The position numbers and the translations under genes are program-made. From contig CALIJG010000020.1 in assembly GCA_938018005.1 (NCBI GenBank), forward strand, positions 186,001 through 250,000: a stretch of 64,000 bases of DNA, read 5' to 3'. The first letter of the stretch is position 1. Each line of letters opens with the position of its first letter. Source of the DNA: an uncultured Candidatus Saccharibacteria bacterium. Its GTDB lineage: Bacteria; Patescibacteriota; Saccharimonadia; Saccharimonadales; Saccharimonadaceae. Positions 17,727-25,834 of this stretch are shown here, piece by piece. The notes under the pieces are model-generated. The model was not told the origin of the DNA and did no database searches. It saw only the letters and a program-made list of their open reading frames with translations.

Positions 17727-17772
17727 TTCTGTTATATAATAACACTCTTTTTGTGTTTTATTTTTTACGTTT

Positions 17773-17802
17773 TTGACAATCCCCCACCCTCTCTGCTACA
17801 AT
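17773..17802 (+). promoter_or_regulatory. rpmE promoter
   Basis: TTGACA (17773-17778), 18 bases, TACAAT (17797-17802): near-perfect consensus. The -10 ends nine bases before the ATG, so the mRNA is leaderless or nearly so. Confidence 0.75.
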
Positions 17803-17811
17803 ATAGCGGTT

Positions 17812-18171
17812 ATGAAAAGCAGTATTCACCCACAAACCTACCGCCCTGTCGTATTTAGCGATGATCAGGCGGGCTTTGCGTTTTTGACGCAGTCGACGGT
17901 TGCTACCGACGACACCATCACCTGGGAGGATGGCAACGAGTATCCACTCGTCAAGATCCACATTTCCAGCAAGTCTCACCCGTTCTTCACTGGCGAGGAG
18001 AAGATTATCGATACCGAGGGTCGGGTCGACCGCTTCGAGGCACGCCGCAAAGCTGCCGAGGCACGCCGCGCCGCTCTGGCCAACAAAGCCAAGAAGCAGA
18101 ATGCTAAAAAGGCCGCCAAAGCTGCTCAAGCCAGTGCCGGCAAAGACGACTCTACTAAAGTAGTAGCGTAA
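17812..18171 (+). CDS. rpmE2: 50S ribosomal protein bL31, type B
   Basis: 119 residues. The first ~75 match bL31 of the zinc-free type B (IHPQTYRPVVF, SKSHPFFTGEEKIIDTEGRVDRF). The remaining ~45 are an Ala/Lys-rich extension absent from standard bL31, probably contacting rRNA. The ATG at 17812 is preferred over an earlier one because the promoter -10 ends at 17802. It would normally head rpmE-prfA-prmC; here prfA is 1.7 kb away and prmC 19 kb away. Confidence 0.92.
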   Translation: MKSSIHPQTYRPVVFSDDQAGFAFLTQSTVATDDTITWEDGNEYPLVKIHISSKSHPFFTGEEKIIDTEGRVDRFEARRKAAEARRAALANKAKKQNAKKAAKAAQASAGKDDSTKVVA

Positions 18172-18195
18172 CGCACTTGCAAGGCAATGGTATGG

Positions 18196-18228
18196 CACTC
18201 ACCCTCTTTCTAAAAGGGTGAGTGTTTC
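18196..18228 (+). terminator. rpmE terminator
   Basis: A 10-bp perfect stem, CACTCACCCT with AGGGTGAGTG, followed by TTTCTAT. Confidence 0.8.
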
Positions 18229-18296
18229 TATATACTGGTTTACTCATACGTCTCCCTCTCTAACTTGGCGAGAGATTTTGTCCATCACGAGCATAT

Positions 18297-18336
18297 AGCA
18301 ACATAGACAATAATCTCAAGGACCTGCTATGTTGCT
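18297..18336 (-). terminator. Long inverted repeat after the 409-residue gene
   Basis: AGCAACATAG (18297-18306) and CTATGTTGCT (18327-18336), 10 bp with a 20-base loop, 40 bases beyond the stop of the minus-strand gene. It has no T-tract, so termination is uncertain. Confidence 0.4.
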
Positions 18337-18375
18337 CTATGATTATTTATGCTTTTATCGTGTGCCGTATTGCTT

Positions 18376-19605
18376 TTACTTTATCATGCCAAACTTCCGC
18401 AGCGCTCGCAGCACTGCCTCGCCTAATCGCCCTGACAAGACTTTTCTGATCTGCACCTCAGCAACGTCATCTGTTATAATATCGTGCATTATGTATAGTT
18501 CAGCATAAAACTGCTCTGGATTATCTTCTAGTGTCCAGATATGCTCATAATGACCCTCATCAGGGCCTTGCCATACATACTCGGTTCTCCGTATGGTACC
18601 GCCCTGCAAGACGGTTCTGATATCACTATGGTTTGGGTTATTCGTTGCACCACCGACGTGCTCGCGGCGCACCCCAACTTGCGGCTCGCCCTGCTCACGC
18701 GTTGCAACAAAGCAGTTGCCGCCATCTCGAATAATCTTCACGCTCATTGCTGGGTTGTAGGCATCCTCAAGCGGATAATCTTCAAGGATGCTTGGTCGAG
18801 TTATTTCGCCTGCTTCTTCTGTGGCATGCTCTTGCATCTTGTCCAGGATCGCCGCCATAACGCTGCGTGCTTTTTCGTGCAGCTCATGAACCTCGTTAGT
18901 CTCTACTATTTCAACCGTAGGTTCTTGGGCAGATGTTGCTTCATCCTCCGATGATTGGTCTATTCCCTTTCGCGATGCAATAAATGTTTCGAGCTCCCTA
19001 TCAAGTTCTTGTTGAAGCTCTTTGTGGCTAGATAGGTCAATTTTTTCAATCGTTGGATATGTTTTTTCAGTCTGAGAAGCAGGCTCATGCACGAGCTGGA
19101 ACCACTGTATATCACCTGCATCAGATACATACGCACCAACAGCGCAATTATCACCCCACGTGACATCCTCCATGGTTGGCATTGTAGGAAGCTTACCTGC
19201 AGAACCTTCTGTTTGCTTCAGTAAGAATACAGAGCCTTTTGATTCTCGTATATCATTAAATGGTTTATGATCATATGCATCAAATGCTATCATGGCCGAG
19301 TTCGACCCATCAGCAGCATACTCATGCGGTGCAAAGTACTTTGCTGTAACTTCCACTGACTTTGGGAGTAAATCTTCTCGCACAAGCGACACACCAAGAG
19401 CACTACCCAGCGATAAATCAAGACGCCGAAGCGGGTGATCCTGGCCATATAGTGTACCAATGCTGTATGCCTCTGTAGCCTCAGGCTTTTTAATAGCATC
19501 TTGCAACCGAGCTGCTATATTCTCTTGTGTATCGTTACTCTGCTCGTGTGTTGACTCGGGCATTTTGTATAACCGACTCAATACTGGCTGTTTGTCTCTT
19601 TGCAT
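18376..19605 (-). CDS. Acidic cytosolic protein, unknown family
   Basis: 409 residues, no signal or membrane helix. It has two beta-rich halves joined by an acidic helical linker (about 195-265). The C-terminal part carries IIRDGGNCFVATRE and ends with a basic helix preceded by ITDDVAEVQIRKVL, which resembles the terminal motif of the 37.7-42.6 kb family. It is inserted between rpmE and prfA, which are usually neighbours. A GA-rich tract (near 19650-19660, minus strand) lies upstream. Function unknown. Confidence 0.55.
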   Translation of the reverse strand: MQRDKQPVLSRLYKMPESTHEQSNDTQENIAARLQDAIKKPEATEAYSIGTLYGQDHPLRRLDLSLGSALGVSLVREDLLPKSVEVTAKYFAPHEYAADGSNSAMIAFDAYDHKPFNDIRESKGSVFLLKQTEGSAGKLPTMPTMEDVTWGDNCAVGAYVSDAGDIQWFQLVHEPASQTEKTYPTIEKIDLSSHKELQQELDRELETFIASRKGIDQSSEDEATSAQEPTVEIVETNEVHELHEKARSVMAAILDKMQEHATEEAGEITRPSILEDYPLEDAYNPAMSVKIIRDGGNCFVATREQGEPQVGVRREHVGGATNNPNHSDIRTVLQGGTIRRTEYVWQGPDEGHYEHIWTLEDNPEQFYAELYIMHDIITDDVAEVQIRKVLSGRLGEAVLRALRKFGMIK

Positions 19606-19677
19606 ATGTTGACTCTCTATCTACACTTATACTTAATACCACATAAGGTACTCTCTCTCTTAATTTGTCAAGCTATT

Positions 19678-19692
19678 ATGCAATAATTGCAT
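19678..19692. repeat. 15-base palindrome in the prfA upstream region
   Basis: ATGCAAT-A-ATTGCAT, a perfect dyad between the divergent 409-residue gene and prfA; a possible protein-binding site. Nothing else in 19606-19820 is supported. Confidence 0.35.
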
Positions 19693-19824
19693 GTACAAGC
19701 AAAAATATCTGAATTCTCACACATATTCTCTTTTCTACCAAAGAGACGAAGTAGTGGGCACTTGTGTAGAGTTGGTAGTTACTTTGCGACTTCAGTATAT
19801 CCAATAGCTCAAGGGTCGCCCCCG

Positions 19825-19833
19825 TGGTATAAT
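19825..19833 (+). promoter_or_regulatory. prfA extended -10 box (leaderless)
   Basis: TGG then TATAAT ends nine bases before the prfA ATG, with no Shine-Dalgarno site. Confidence 0.65.
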
Positions 19834-19842
19834 CATTAGTAT

Positions 19843-20913
19843 ATGCCCAAAATTTCTCTCGATATCGCCACCCTGACGGCTGAGCGCGCTGCGCTTGAGC
19901 AGTTTCTTGCCCAGCCTGATGCGTATAGTGCACCCGATTTTACCGCCAAGAATAAGCGCTTTGCGGAGCTCGAGACCATCATTGCTACCGCTACCAAGCG
20001 CGCTACCGTGGAGCAGCAGCTGGCTGAGGCGCGTCAGCTCGCTCAGGGCAACGATGAGCTCGCCGAGCTCGCTAAGCTCGAGATTCCCGAAGACGAAGCC
20101 ATCATTGCCCAACTAGACGACGAGCTCTTCGTCCTCCTCACCCCCAAAGACCCTAATGACGAGAAGAATATCATCATGGAGATCCGGGCTGGCGCTGGCG
20201 GCGATGAAGCCTCGCTCTTTGCGGCCGAGCTCTACCGTATGTATCTGCGCTGGTGTGAGGCGCATGGTTACCGCACTGAGCTGCTTAGCGAATCTGCCAA
20301 TGACTCTGGTGGGTACAAAGAAGTCATCTTCAAGATTTCGGGCGATGCACCCTACGCCAAACTCAAGTTTGAGGGTGGTGTACACCGCGTCCAGCGCGTG
20401 CCCGTTACCGAGAGCCAGGGGCGCATCCACACCAGCACCGCCACAGTAGCAGTCTTGCCCGAAGCAGAAGAGACAGACATTACCATCAATCCTAATGACC
20501 TCCGCATCGACATCTACCGCTCGAGCGGCCACGGTGGGCAGAGCGTCAATACGACCGACTCAGCCGTGCGCATCACCCACCTCCCCACTGGTATGATCGT
20601 TACTAACCAAGATGAGAAGTCGCAGATCAAAAACCGCGAGAAGGCCATGAGCGTCCTACGCTCCCGCCTCCTCCAGCGCAAGATCGATGAAGAAAACGCT
20701 AAGCTCACCGCCGAGCGCCGCGCTCTGGTGGGCACTGGCGACCGCAGCGAGAAGATCCGCACCTACAACTTCCCTCAAGACCGCATCACCGACCACCGCA
20801 TCCGCTACAGCCGCAGCAACATCCCCGCTGCCCTCGGTGGCGACATCGATGACATCATCGAGCGCCTCCAAAGCTACGAACGCGAGTTGAAGGCACAAGG
20901 AGCAGAGCAGTAA
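19843..20913 (+). CDS. prfA: Peptide chain release factor 1
   Basis: 356 residues. It reads UAA and UAG and triggers peptide release. The codon-reading tripeptide is PVT (187-189; the PxT form of RF1) and the GGQ loop is at 231-233 in HGGQSVNTTDSAVRITH. Full length with a typical coiled N-terminal domain. Leaderless by promoter position. Its methylase gene prmC is at 36857 rather than adjacent. Confidence 0.96.
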   Translation: MPKISLDIATLTAERAALEQFLAQPDAYSAPDFTAKNKRFAELETIIATATKRATVEQQLAEARQLAQGNDELAELAKLEIPEDEAIIAQLDDELFVLLTPKDPNDEKNIIMEIRAGAGGDEASLFAAELYRMYLRWCEAHGYRTELLSESANDSGGYKEVIFKISGDAPYAKLKFEGGVHRVQRVPVTESQGRIHTSTATVAVLPEAEETDITINPNDLRIDIYRSSGHGGQSVNTTDSAVRITHLPTGMIVTNQDEKSQIKNREKAMSVLRSRLLQRKIDEENAKLTAERRALVGTGDRSEKIRTYNFPQDRITDHRIRYSRSNIPAALGGDIDDIIERLQSYERELKAQGAEQ

Positions 20914-20985
20914 CAACCAAACATATTTGTCATAAACATAACAATACTACAGTTATATCGAGCCCATTGAGACTCCAGAGCAGCC

Positions 20986-21483
20986 TTACTTCCCTAGTGG
21001 CTGCAGTGTCGTTGCTGCTAGTTCATTATCCAATGCAGCTATGTCTGCAGGTTTAGCCAAACGACGAGTTTGTAGCTGTTCGTATTTCGCCCGCAATGCT
21101 TTTTGTGCTGCAGTGTGCACATCATCAGATGAGACCTGCGCCTCGTAAGCAATACGCGCTTGTGTATATGCTTCTTCATCAGGATAAACAACAAGAAGCG
21201 CATCATTATCATGGTGTGCATTATATGCTGAGTCAATTATCGTATATTCACGTCGTTCGTGATGATTACCCGCCAGTGCCAACTGCTGCACGATAATTGT
21301 TCGCACTACATAAGCTAACTGCTCATCAATGCTCTCTTTGACGGCAACGATCTTGGTGCGCTTCCCTACCTCGTCGCAAGATTCTAATACTAGCAATCGC
21401 GCCTGCGCGCCCTCACGGTGTTCGGCATCATGCCATACAGCATCACTATATTGATCAAAGACTTTATTGATCAGCATCTCCAA
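20986..21483 (-). CDS. Small soluble protein, unknown family
   Basis: 165 residues, acidic, predicted alpha/beta in the first ~110 residues and helical in the rest (ALRAKYEQLQTRRLAKPADIAALDNELAA region). It follows the HELYH protein on the same strand after 71 bases, so the two may form an operon. I do not recognise it. Confidence 0.5.
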   Translation of the reverse strand: MEMLINKVFDQYSDAVWHDAEHREGAQARLLVLESCDEVGKRTKIVAVKESIDEQLAYVVRTIIVQQLALAGNHHERREYTIIDSAYNAHHDNDALLVVYPDEEAYTQARIAYEAQVSSDDVHTAAQKALRAKYEQLQTRRLAKPADIAALDNELAATTLQPLGK

Positions 21484-21554
21484 ATGCGCTGCTGGTGTAT
21501 CACCCTCTTGATGGCTCTCTCTCTGGAATATTATTGTAATTCATATTATTCTCA

Positions 21555-22301
21555 TCAGCTAGCGGCTTTATGATACTGCTGAGCCCACACAGCCGATGCC
21601 ACCTCCCCCTGCTGGCGTCGAAAGCGCCGACCTGCGCGACGAGCCTGCCTTTCTTCTTTATTACACACATTACCCGCTGCAGCAAGGATGATACCACCAC
21701 CTGCGAGCATTACACCATATGAACCGAGCGTTGCGACCATCTCGAGCGGCACCGCCTGCTCAGCCTCTGCAGCCATTTCTTGAGCGATCATCATTCCGGC
21801 CGCTCCTGCTGCAATAGGCCAGCGATGGCGCTGCGCCCACCGTATTACACCTGTACCAATAGTATAATACGGCGAATCAAGTGGCGATGGCGCACCAGCA
21901 AGGCGTTTACCTGCATGATATAGTTCGTGACCAACAACCTCTGTCATTTTCTTTGGTGCGGCATCATATCGCACCGCAATAGCTGCTCCATCCTGTAGTG
22001 GCGTCGTATACCCATGGAGGCCTGAGGCAAGGAGCGCGCTGTCTTGAGGCTGAGCAATAACAATACTCACATCATCCCACCGATCGGCCGGCACTCCAGC
22101 AGCCGTAGCTGCTTCGTGCACTACTGCCGGAGCATAATCCACCACCGTATCAGGAGGCAGCTGCCTGCCTAGCCCCGTCTCGAACGACACCGGCACTGCT
22201 TGCGATGGCACTGCAATGCCATCAGCCTGATACCGTGCACCATACGTCCAGCCCATAATCCCATCTGTATAGCTATCCAGTGCCTTGTGCTTTTCTGTCA
22301 T
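21555..22301 (-). CDS. Putative membrane zinc-metallopeptidase with HELYH motif
   Basis: 248 residues. A soluble N-terminal part ends in the zinc motif VVGHELYHAGK (His125, Glu126, His129). It is followed by two hydrophobic Ala/Gly-rich helices (about 158-180 and 188-215) and a basic tail. The HExxH plus the following Gly/Ala suggest a gluzincin- or minigluzincin-like protease; the third ligand cannot be placed. A TATACT box eight bases before the ATG makes the mRNA leaderless. Weakly similar to secreted or membrane M48/M56-like proteins by motif only. Confidence 0.5.
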   Translation of the reverse strand: MTEKHKALDSYTDGIMGWTYGARYQADGIAVPSQAVPVSFETGLGRQLPPDTVVDYAPAVVHEAATAAGVPADRWDDVSIVIAQPQDSALLASGLHGYTTPLQDGAAIAVRYDAAPKKMTEVVGHELYHAGKRLAGAPSPLDSPYYTIGTGVIRWAQRHRWPIAAGAAGMMIAQEMAAEAEQAVPLEMVATLGSYGVMLAGGGIILAAAGNVCNKEERQARRAGRRFRRQQGEVASAVWAQQYHKAAS

Positions 22302-22309
22302 ATTATGCC

Positions 22310-22315
22310 AGTATA
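22310..22315 (-). promoter_or_regulatory. -10 box of the HELYH gene (leaderless)
   Basis: TATACT on the minus strand ends eight bases before the ATG at 22301. Confidence 0.5.
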
Positions 22316-22399
22316 CCGCATTTATCTACCATTTGCTACACCCCGTCCTGTCTGTTATAACGTGTGGTATTCATTAACTTTAGATCATTATGGAGTAGT

Positions 22400-22870
22400 A
22401 TGGACTACGATTATTCTTCAAGCTATTATTCAACCCCCTCATACACGACAGCGGCTAGCAGCCCCCTTGACCCGTTAGTGTGGGTGATGGTTATCATCAT
22501 GCTCATCCTGAGCTTTGCTGTGATGGCCGTCGTGCTTGTCTCGCTGTGGCGAATATTTACCAAAGCTGGCAAGCCAGGCTGGGCTGCCCTCATCCCTATC
22601 TATAATAGTGTCGTCCTGATGCAGGTCATCGGCCGGCCTGAGTGGTGGGCGCTACTGCTGTTTGTGCCCTTCGTCAATATCTACATTGCTGTTGTGTCGA
22701 CACTTGAGCTTGCTAAGTCCTTTGGCAAGTCGACCGGCTTTGGCGTGCTAATGCTGTTCTTGCCAGTCATTGCATACCCAATGCTCGGCTTTGGCTCGAG
22801 CCAGTACCTTGGGCCGGTTGCACCTCAGCCTGCGCCGTACTATCCACCACAGCAACCACCACAAGCCTAA
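22400..22870 (+). CDS. DUF5684-like small membrane protein
   Basis: 156 residues from ATG 22400, with GGAG four bases upstream; an earlier in-frame ATG has no site. A Ser/Tyr-rich N-terminus precedes three or four membrane helices. The signature WRIFTKAGKPGWAALIPIYN is the hallmark I associate with the DUF5684 family, often found near signal peptidases or secretion genes. The C-terminus is Pro/Gln/Tyr-rich. Role unknown, envelope-located. Followed by its own terminator. Confidence 0.75.
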   Translation: MDYDYSSSYYSTPSYTTAASSPLDPLVWVMVIIMLILSFAVMAVVLVSLWRIFTKAGKPGWAALIPIYNSVVLMQVIGRPEWWALLLFVPFVNIYIAVVSTLELAKSFGKSTGFGVLMLFLPVIAYPMLGFGSSQYLGPVAPQPAPYYPPQQPPQA

Positions 22871-22891
22871 AGCTCAAACATCACCAAGCAA

Positions 22892-22919
22892 AAGAGCCAG
22901 CATAGTGCTGGTTCTTTTT
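22892..22919 (+). terminator. Terminator of the DUF5684-like gene
   Basis: Stem GAGCCAGCA with TGCTGGTTC (one G-T pair), then TTTTT. Confidence 0.8.
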
Positions 22920-22944
22920 GCGACCTCTGTTTATTGTACGAAAT

Positions 22945-22973
22945 TTGCAGTGCAAGCAAATTATTGCTACACT
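22945..22973 (+). promoter_or_regulatory. Promoter of the micro-gene locus
   Basis: TTGCAG (22945-22950), 17 bases, TACACT (22968-22973). Transcription would start near 22980, just before a perfect Shine-Dalgarno at 22982-22990. Confidence 0.65.
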
Positions 22974-22998
22974 AGGATTAGAAAGGAGGAAATACGCT

Positions 22999-23067
22999 AT
23001 GCCAACAGGAAAACCAATTCAGTACGACTGGGGCTGGTGGGATCTACCCAAGGTGCCTTGGTGGTAA
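22999..23067 (+). CDS. Trp-rich 22-residue micro-protein
   Basis: AAAGGAGGA lies eight bases before ATG; the peptide begins MPTGKPIQYD and ends WGWWDLPKVPWW, five Trp in 22 residues. Promoter, perfect ribosome site and stop codon in close succession make chance unlikely. It is too short for a fold. It may be a membrane-active or antimicrobial-type peptide, a toxin, or a leader peptide whose translation controls the interlocked hairpins that follow. No tryptophan gene lies downstream. Confidence 0.6.
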   Translation: MPTGKPIQYDWGWWDLPKVPWW

Positions 23068-23089
23068 GATATGAAGTACCTTTTATGTG

Positions 23090-23129
23090 GCAAGGGCTTG
23101 TGGCCATTTTACCCTTGCTAATAAATGGC
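23090..23129 (+). promoter_or_regulatory. Interlocked hairpins (attenuator- or pseudoknot-like)
   Basis: GCAAGGG (23090-23096) pairs with CCCTTGC (23112-23118), and GCCATTT (23103-23109) with AAATGGC (23123-23129). Each arm of one lies in the loop of the other, so they are either mutually exclusive or form a pseudoknot. They begin 22 bases after the stop of the Trp-rich micro-gene and lie before the Cys/His-rich one. Confidence 0.5.
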
Positions 23130-23212
23130 ACTAGGCTACCGCTCGTTTAATACAACTTTGTAATAGCTCTATTATAGCTATAACAAAAACCACATAACAC
23201 AAGGAGACAAGG

Positions 23213-23317
23213 ATGGGCAAGTATAATCATTGGTGTTGCGCTAATCCAGTACAATGCTGGCACATGCGTCACGATGTTTCTTGCCTGGCTACGATTAGCT
23301 ACACCGAGAGCGTGTAG
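23213..23317 (+). CDS. Cys/His-rich 34-residue micro-protein
   Basis: AAGGAG lies six bases before the ATG. The peptide begins MGKYNHWCCANPVQCWHMRH. It has four Cys (8, 9, 15, 24) and three His (6, 17, 20), consistent with zinc binding or disulfides. No signal peptide. It is probably co-transcribed with the Trp-rich micro-gene and ended by the hairpin at 23393. I know no family for it. A small bacteriocin-like or zinc-binding peptide is inference. Confidence 0.5.
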   Translation: MGKYNHWCCANPVQCWHMRHDVSCLATISYTESV

Positions 23318-23342
23318 TTTATTTTTTTGGCAAATCCTATAG

Positions 23343-23376
23343 CGTATAGATAAATTTTTGAGCGCGCGTCTATACG
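23343..23376. repeat. 8-bp inverted repeat
   Basis: CGTATAGA (23343-23350) and TCTATACG (23369-23376) with an 18-base spacer, after the Cys/His-rich micro-gene. Confidence 0.3.
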
Positions 23377-23392
23377 AGGCGTCTCCTCAGGA

Positions 23393-23424
23393 ACAAAGCA
23401 CCTCTTGGACGAGAGGTGCTTTGT
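23393..23424. terminator. Bidirectional terminator (micro-genes and rplO)
   Basis: A 13-bp perfect stem, ACAAAGCACCTCT with AGAGGTGCTTTGT, six-base loop, between the convergent ends of the micro-gene locus and the L15 operon. Confidence 0.85.
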
Positions 23425-23446
23425 CGTTGTGTCGGCAAAATGCTTC

Positions 23447-23926
23447 TTACGCGGCGTCCTCTGCCTCAGCTTGCTTGCGTGAAGTCTGACGCGGTGTGGT
23501 GGTTTTTTCAAATGAGCCACCAGCTGCCTCAAGCGCAGCTACCACACTCTTCGACGCACCTTGCGTCTGGAGCACAAGCTTGGCAGTCAATTCACCACGA
23601 GTGATTACCTTCACACTATGGAATGGCGTCTCAATCAGCCCAGCTTCGTACAGCGCAAAGTTATCGACGGTGCCCGACAGGCTATTGAGATGATCGCTAT
23701 ATACCACCTGAGCAGGGGTGCGCAGGCTCTTAAAGCCGCGTGCCTTTGGCACTGCTGTAGCAATACCATTCTGCCCACCCTGGAACATTGGGCGCAGCTT
23801 CTTACCAGTACGGGCGTTTTGCCCCTTGGTACCACGGCCAGCGGTCTTACCACCACCAGCGGCAATACCGCGGCCAACGCGCTTGCGATCTTTATTGGCT
23901 GCGATGTGGAGTTCGTTGTATTTCAT
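23447..23926 (-). CDS. rplO: 50S ribosomal protein uL15
   Basis: 159 residues. The Gly-rich N-terminus (RVGRGIAAGGGKTAGRGTKGQ) that snakes through 23S rRNA and the C-terminal VTRGELTAKLVLQ domain are clear. Its start abuts the S5 stop. L30 (rpmD), normally between S5 and L15, is missing, as in all CPR bacteria. secY, adk and infA, which usually follow, do not: a terminator ends the operon here. Confidence 0.96.
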   Translation of the reverse strand: MKYNELHIAANKDRKRVGRGIAAGGGKTAGRGTKGQNARTGKKLRPMFQGGQNGIATAVPKARGFKSLRTPAQVVYSDHLNSLSGTVDNFALYEAGLIETPFHSVKVITRGELTAKLVLQTQGASKSVVAALEAAGGSFEKTTTPRQTSRKQAEAEDAA

Positions 23927-24514
23927 CTACTTGCCCTCCTTTGCGGATTGCTTCTTGGCGCCAACCCACTGCTCACGCGGCACCATGCTGCGCAGAGCTT
24001 CCACCGTAGCATAGGCGATGTTCACCTTGTTGGTACTGCCCAAGCTCTTCGAGAGCAGGTTGCGAATACCCGTCACGCCAATAACGGCGCGCACCACACC
24101 ACCGGCAATGATACCCGTACCAGGCGCAGCTGGCTTGATAAGCACACGTGCACCACTAAGCTTAACTTCCATCTCGTGTGGGATGGTCTCATTCACCACC
24201 GGAATAACAACGAGGTGTTTCTTGGCTACTGAGGTTGCCTTGGCAATGGCAGTCTGCACATCGGCACCCTTTGCCACACCAACACCAACCTTATTCTTGC
24301 GGTTACCCACCACCACGAGCGCTTTAAAGCGGAAGCGGCGGCCGCCCTTAACGACGCGCGCCACGCGGTCGATGTTGACAACAACTTCTTCAAATTCCTT
24401 TGGCGTGTCATCACGCTGGTTGCGCCGGTCATCGCGGCGACCACCTCGGCCCCGACCACGCTGGTTGCGCCGGTCATTTGGGCGAGGTGTAGTATTTGCA
24501 GGTCTGTCTGCCAT
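23927..24514 (-). CDS. rpsE: 30S ribosomal protein uS5
   Basis: 195 residues from MADRPANTT, with GGAG upstream; an ATG 11 codons earlier lies inside rplR and lacks a site. The core (VVNIDRVARVVKGGRRFRF, GTGIIAGGVVRAV) is standard. The N-terminal ~45 residues are an Arg/Asn/Gly/Asp-rich extension with repeated RRNQR units, unusual in length. Confidence 0.96.
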   Translation of the reverse strand: MADRPANTTPRPNDRRNQRGRGRGGRRDDRRNQRDDTPKEFEEVVVNIDRVARVVKGGRRFRFKALVVVGNRKNKVGVGVAKGADVQTAIAKATSVAKKHLVVIPVVNETIPHEMEVKLSGARVLIKPAAPGTGIIAGGVVRAVIGVTGIRNLLSKSLGSTNKVNIAYATVEALRSMVPREQWVGAKKQSAKEGK

Positions 24515-24515
24515 A

Positions 24516-24872
24516 CTAAAACTCCAATCCTTCCTTGCGGGCAGCATCTGCCAATGCGCTCAAGCGGCCAGCGTACTGGCGACCATTGCGATCGAAGACG
24601 ACTGCACTTATCTTTGCTTTCTTGGCCTTCTTGGCGATATCCGTGCCCACCTTGGCGGCCTTCTCTGTCATGGTGCCAGTTGCTTTAGTACCAACAGTAG
24701 TGGCAGCAGCCAATGTTGCGTGAGCATCATCATCAATAAGCTGCGCGCTCACATGCAGATTGCTAATCGTCACGCTCAAGCGTGGGCGCTGAGCCGTGCC
24801 GTGCACGCGAGCTCGGACGCGGCGCTTGCGCAGGTCACGATTCAGGAGTTTTTTTGCTAATGCGTGTGCCAT
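24516..24872 (-). CDS. rplR: 50S ribosomal protein uL18
   Basis: 118 residues. It binds 5S rRNA. RKRRVRARVHGTAQRPRLSV at the N-terminus and FDRNGRQYAGRLSALADAAR at the C-terminus are diagnostic. Its ATG overlaps the rplF stop by one base. Confidence 0.96.
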   Translation of the reverse strand: MAHALAKKLLNRDLRKRRVRARVHGTAQRPRLSVTISNLHVSAQLIDDDAHATLAAATTVGTKATGTMTEKAAKVGTDIAKKAKKAKISAVVFDRNGRQYAGRLSALADAARKEGLEF

Positions 24873-25414
24873 TATTTCTTACCTGCCTTCCCTGCTTTGC
24901 GCAAAATTTGCTCGCCAACGTACATAATGCCCTTGCCCTTGTATGGCTCTGGCTTCTTGAGAGCGCGGATCTCGGCGGCGACTTGGCCGACCTTTTGCTT
25001 GTCGATACCCGTCACAACGATCACCATCCGCTCGTTCGTTACATTAACCCCCTCTGGGGCTTTGTAGTGGACTTCGTGGCTAAAGCCCAGGCTCATCGTC
25101 AGCTCGTTATTGCTCGACGAAACCCGAAAGCCCACACCTTTGACCTCGAGGCGCTTCTCGTACCCCTGGGTTACGCCAATCACCATGTTGTTGATGAGGG
25201 CGCGCATCAGCCCATGCTGGGCCCGAGCAGCCTTAGACTCATCCTTTGGATGAACCGTCACCTGCCCGTCCTCGACCTTCACCTCGACCGCTGGCGTAAT
25301 GAACTGCGAGAGCTCACCTTTGGGGCCCTTGACGACCACATCACCAGAGTCAACCGTGATTGTCACACCCGATGGAATCGCCACCGGCAGTTTTCCGATT
25401 CGACTCAGACTCAT
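24872..25414 (-). CDS. rplF: 50S ribosomal protein uL6
   Basis: 180 residues. It sits near the factor-binding centre. SRIGKLPVAIPSGV and the C-terminal PEPYKGKGIMY motif identify it. First gene of a separate L6-L18-S5-L15 operon with its own promoter, whereas in most bacteria it follows S8 directly. GAAAGG precedes the ATG. Confidence 0.97.
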   Translation of the reverse strand: MSLSRIGKLPVAIPSGVTITVDSGDVVVKGPKGELSQFITPAVEVKVEDGQVTVHPKDESKAARAQHGLMRALINNMVIGVTQGYEKRLEVKGVGFRVSSSNNELTMSLGFSHEVHYKAPEGVNVTNERMVIVVTGIDKQKVGQVAAEIRALKKPEPYKGKGIMYVGEQILRKAGKAGKK

Positions 25415-25532
25415 TGCTTACCTTTCGATTAGTAGCCAGCAAAATGTTTGTCTCGTGCTGCCGGCCGCTCTCCATAGGCGAACAACCAGAACGCAAAACT
25501 CCCGTTTCACTCGCAAAGTTAATATCCTGCTA

Positions 25533-25562
25533 ATTGTACCACAGATAGTGGAGAGAGCGCAA
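25533..25562 (-). promoter_or_regulatory. Promoter of the L6-L15 operon
   Basis: On the minus strand TTGCGC (25557-25562), 18 bases, TACAAT (25533-25538), the latter preceded by TGG. The leader is about 110 bases. Bases 25563-25834 hold no supported gene. Confidence 0.65.
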
Positions 25563-25834
25563 GAGCGGAAGACGCTAGTGGTAGAACTGGGGTATAATCT
25601 GGATAAGAAACTATGTCGAAGTTTGCGAGCAAGTTAGACGGTGCCATATAATCTTGGGGACATCCTCATTATGTCATCAATACACACCTTCTCACTCGCA
25701 TTCCCAGCAAATAATGCCGTAGAAATAAAAATAAAAGCTGATGCAAGCAAGACGAGCCGCACTATTCACACCAAAAACACGAGAGACTTCACAGTCTCAT
25801 TAGCCAGTATAAGCTGCTTAATAGGTATACAGGG

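Noticed and set aside
22999..23129. Ordinary trp operon attenuator
   Set aside because: Five Trp codons followed by alternative hairpins suggest it, but no tryptophan gene follows and no T-tract terminator directly ends the second hairpin. Kept only as one of several explanations.
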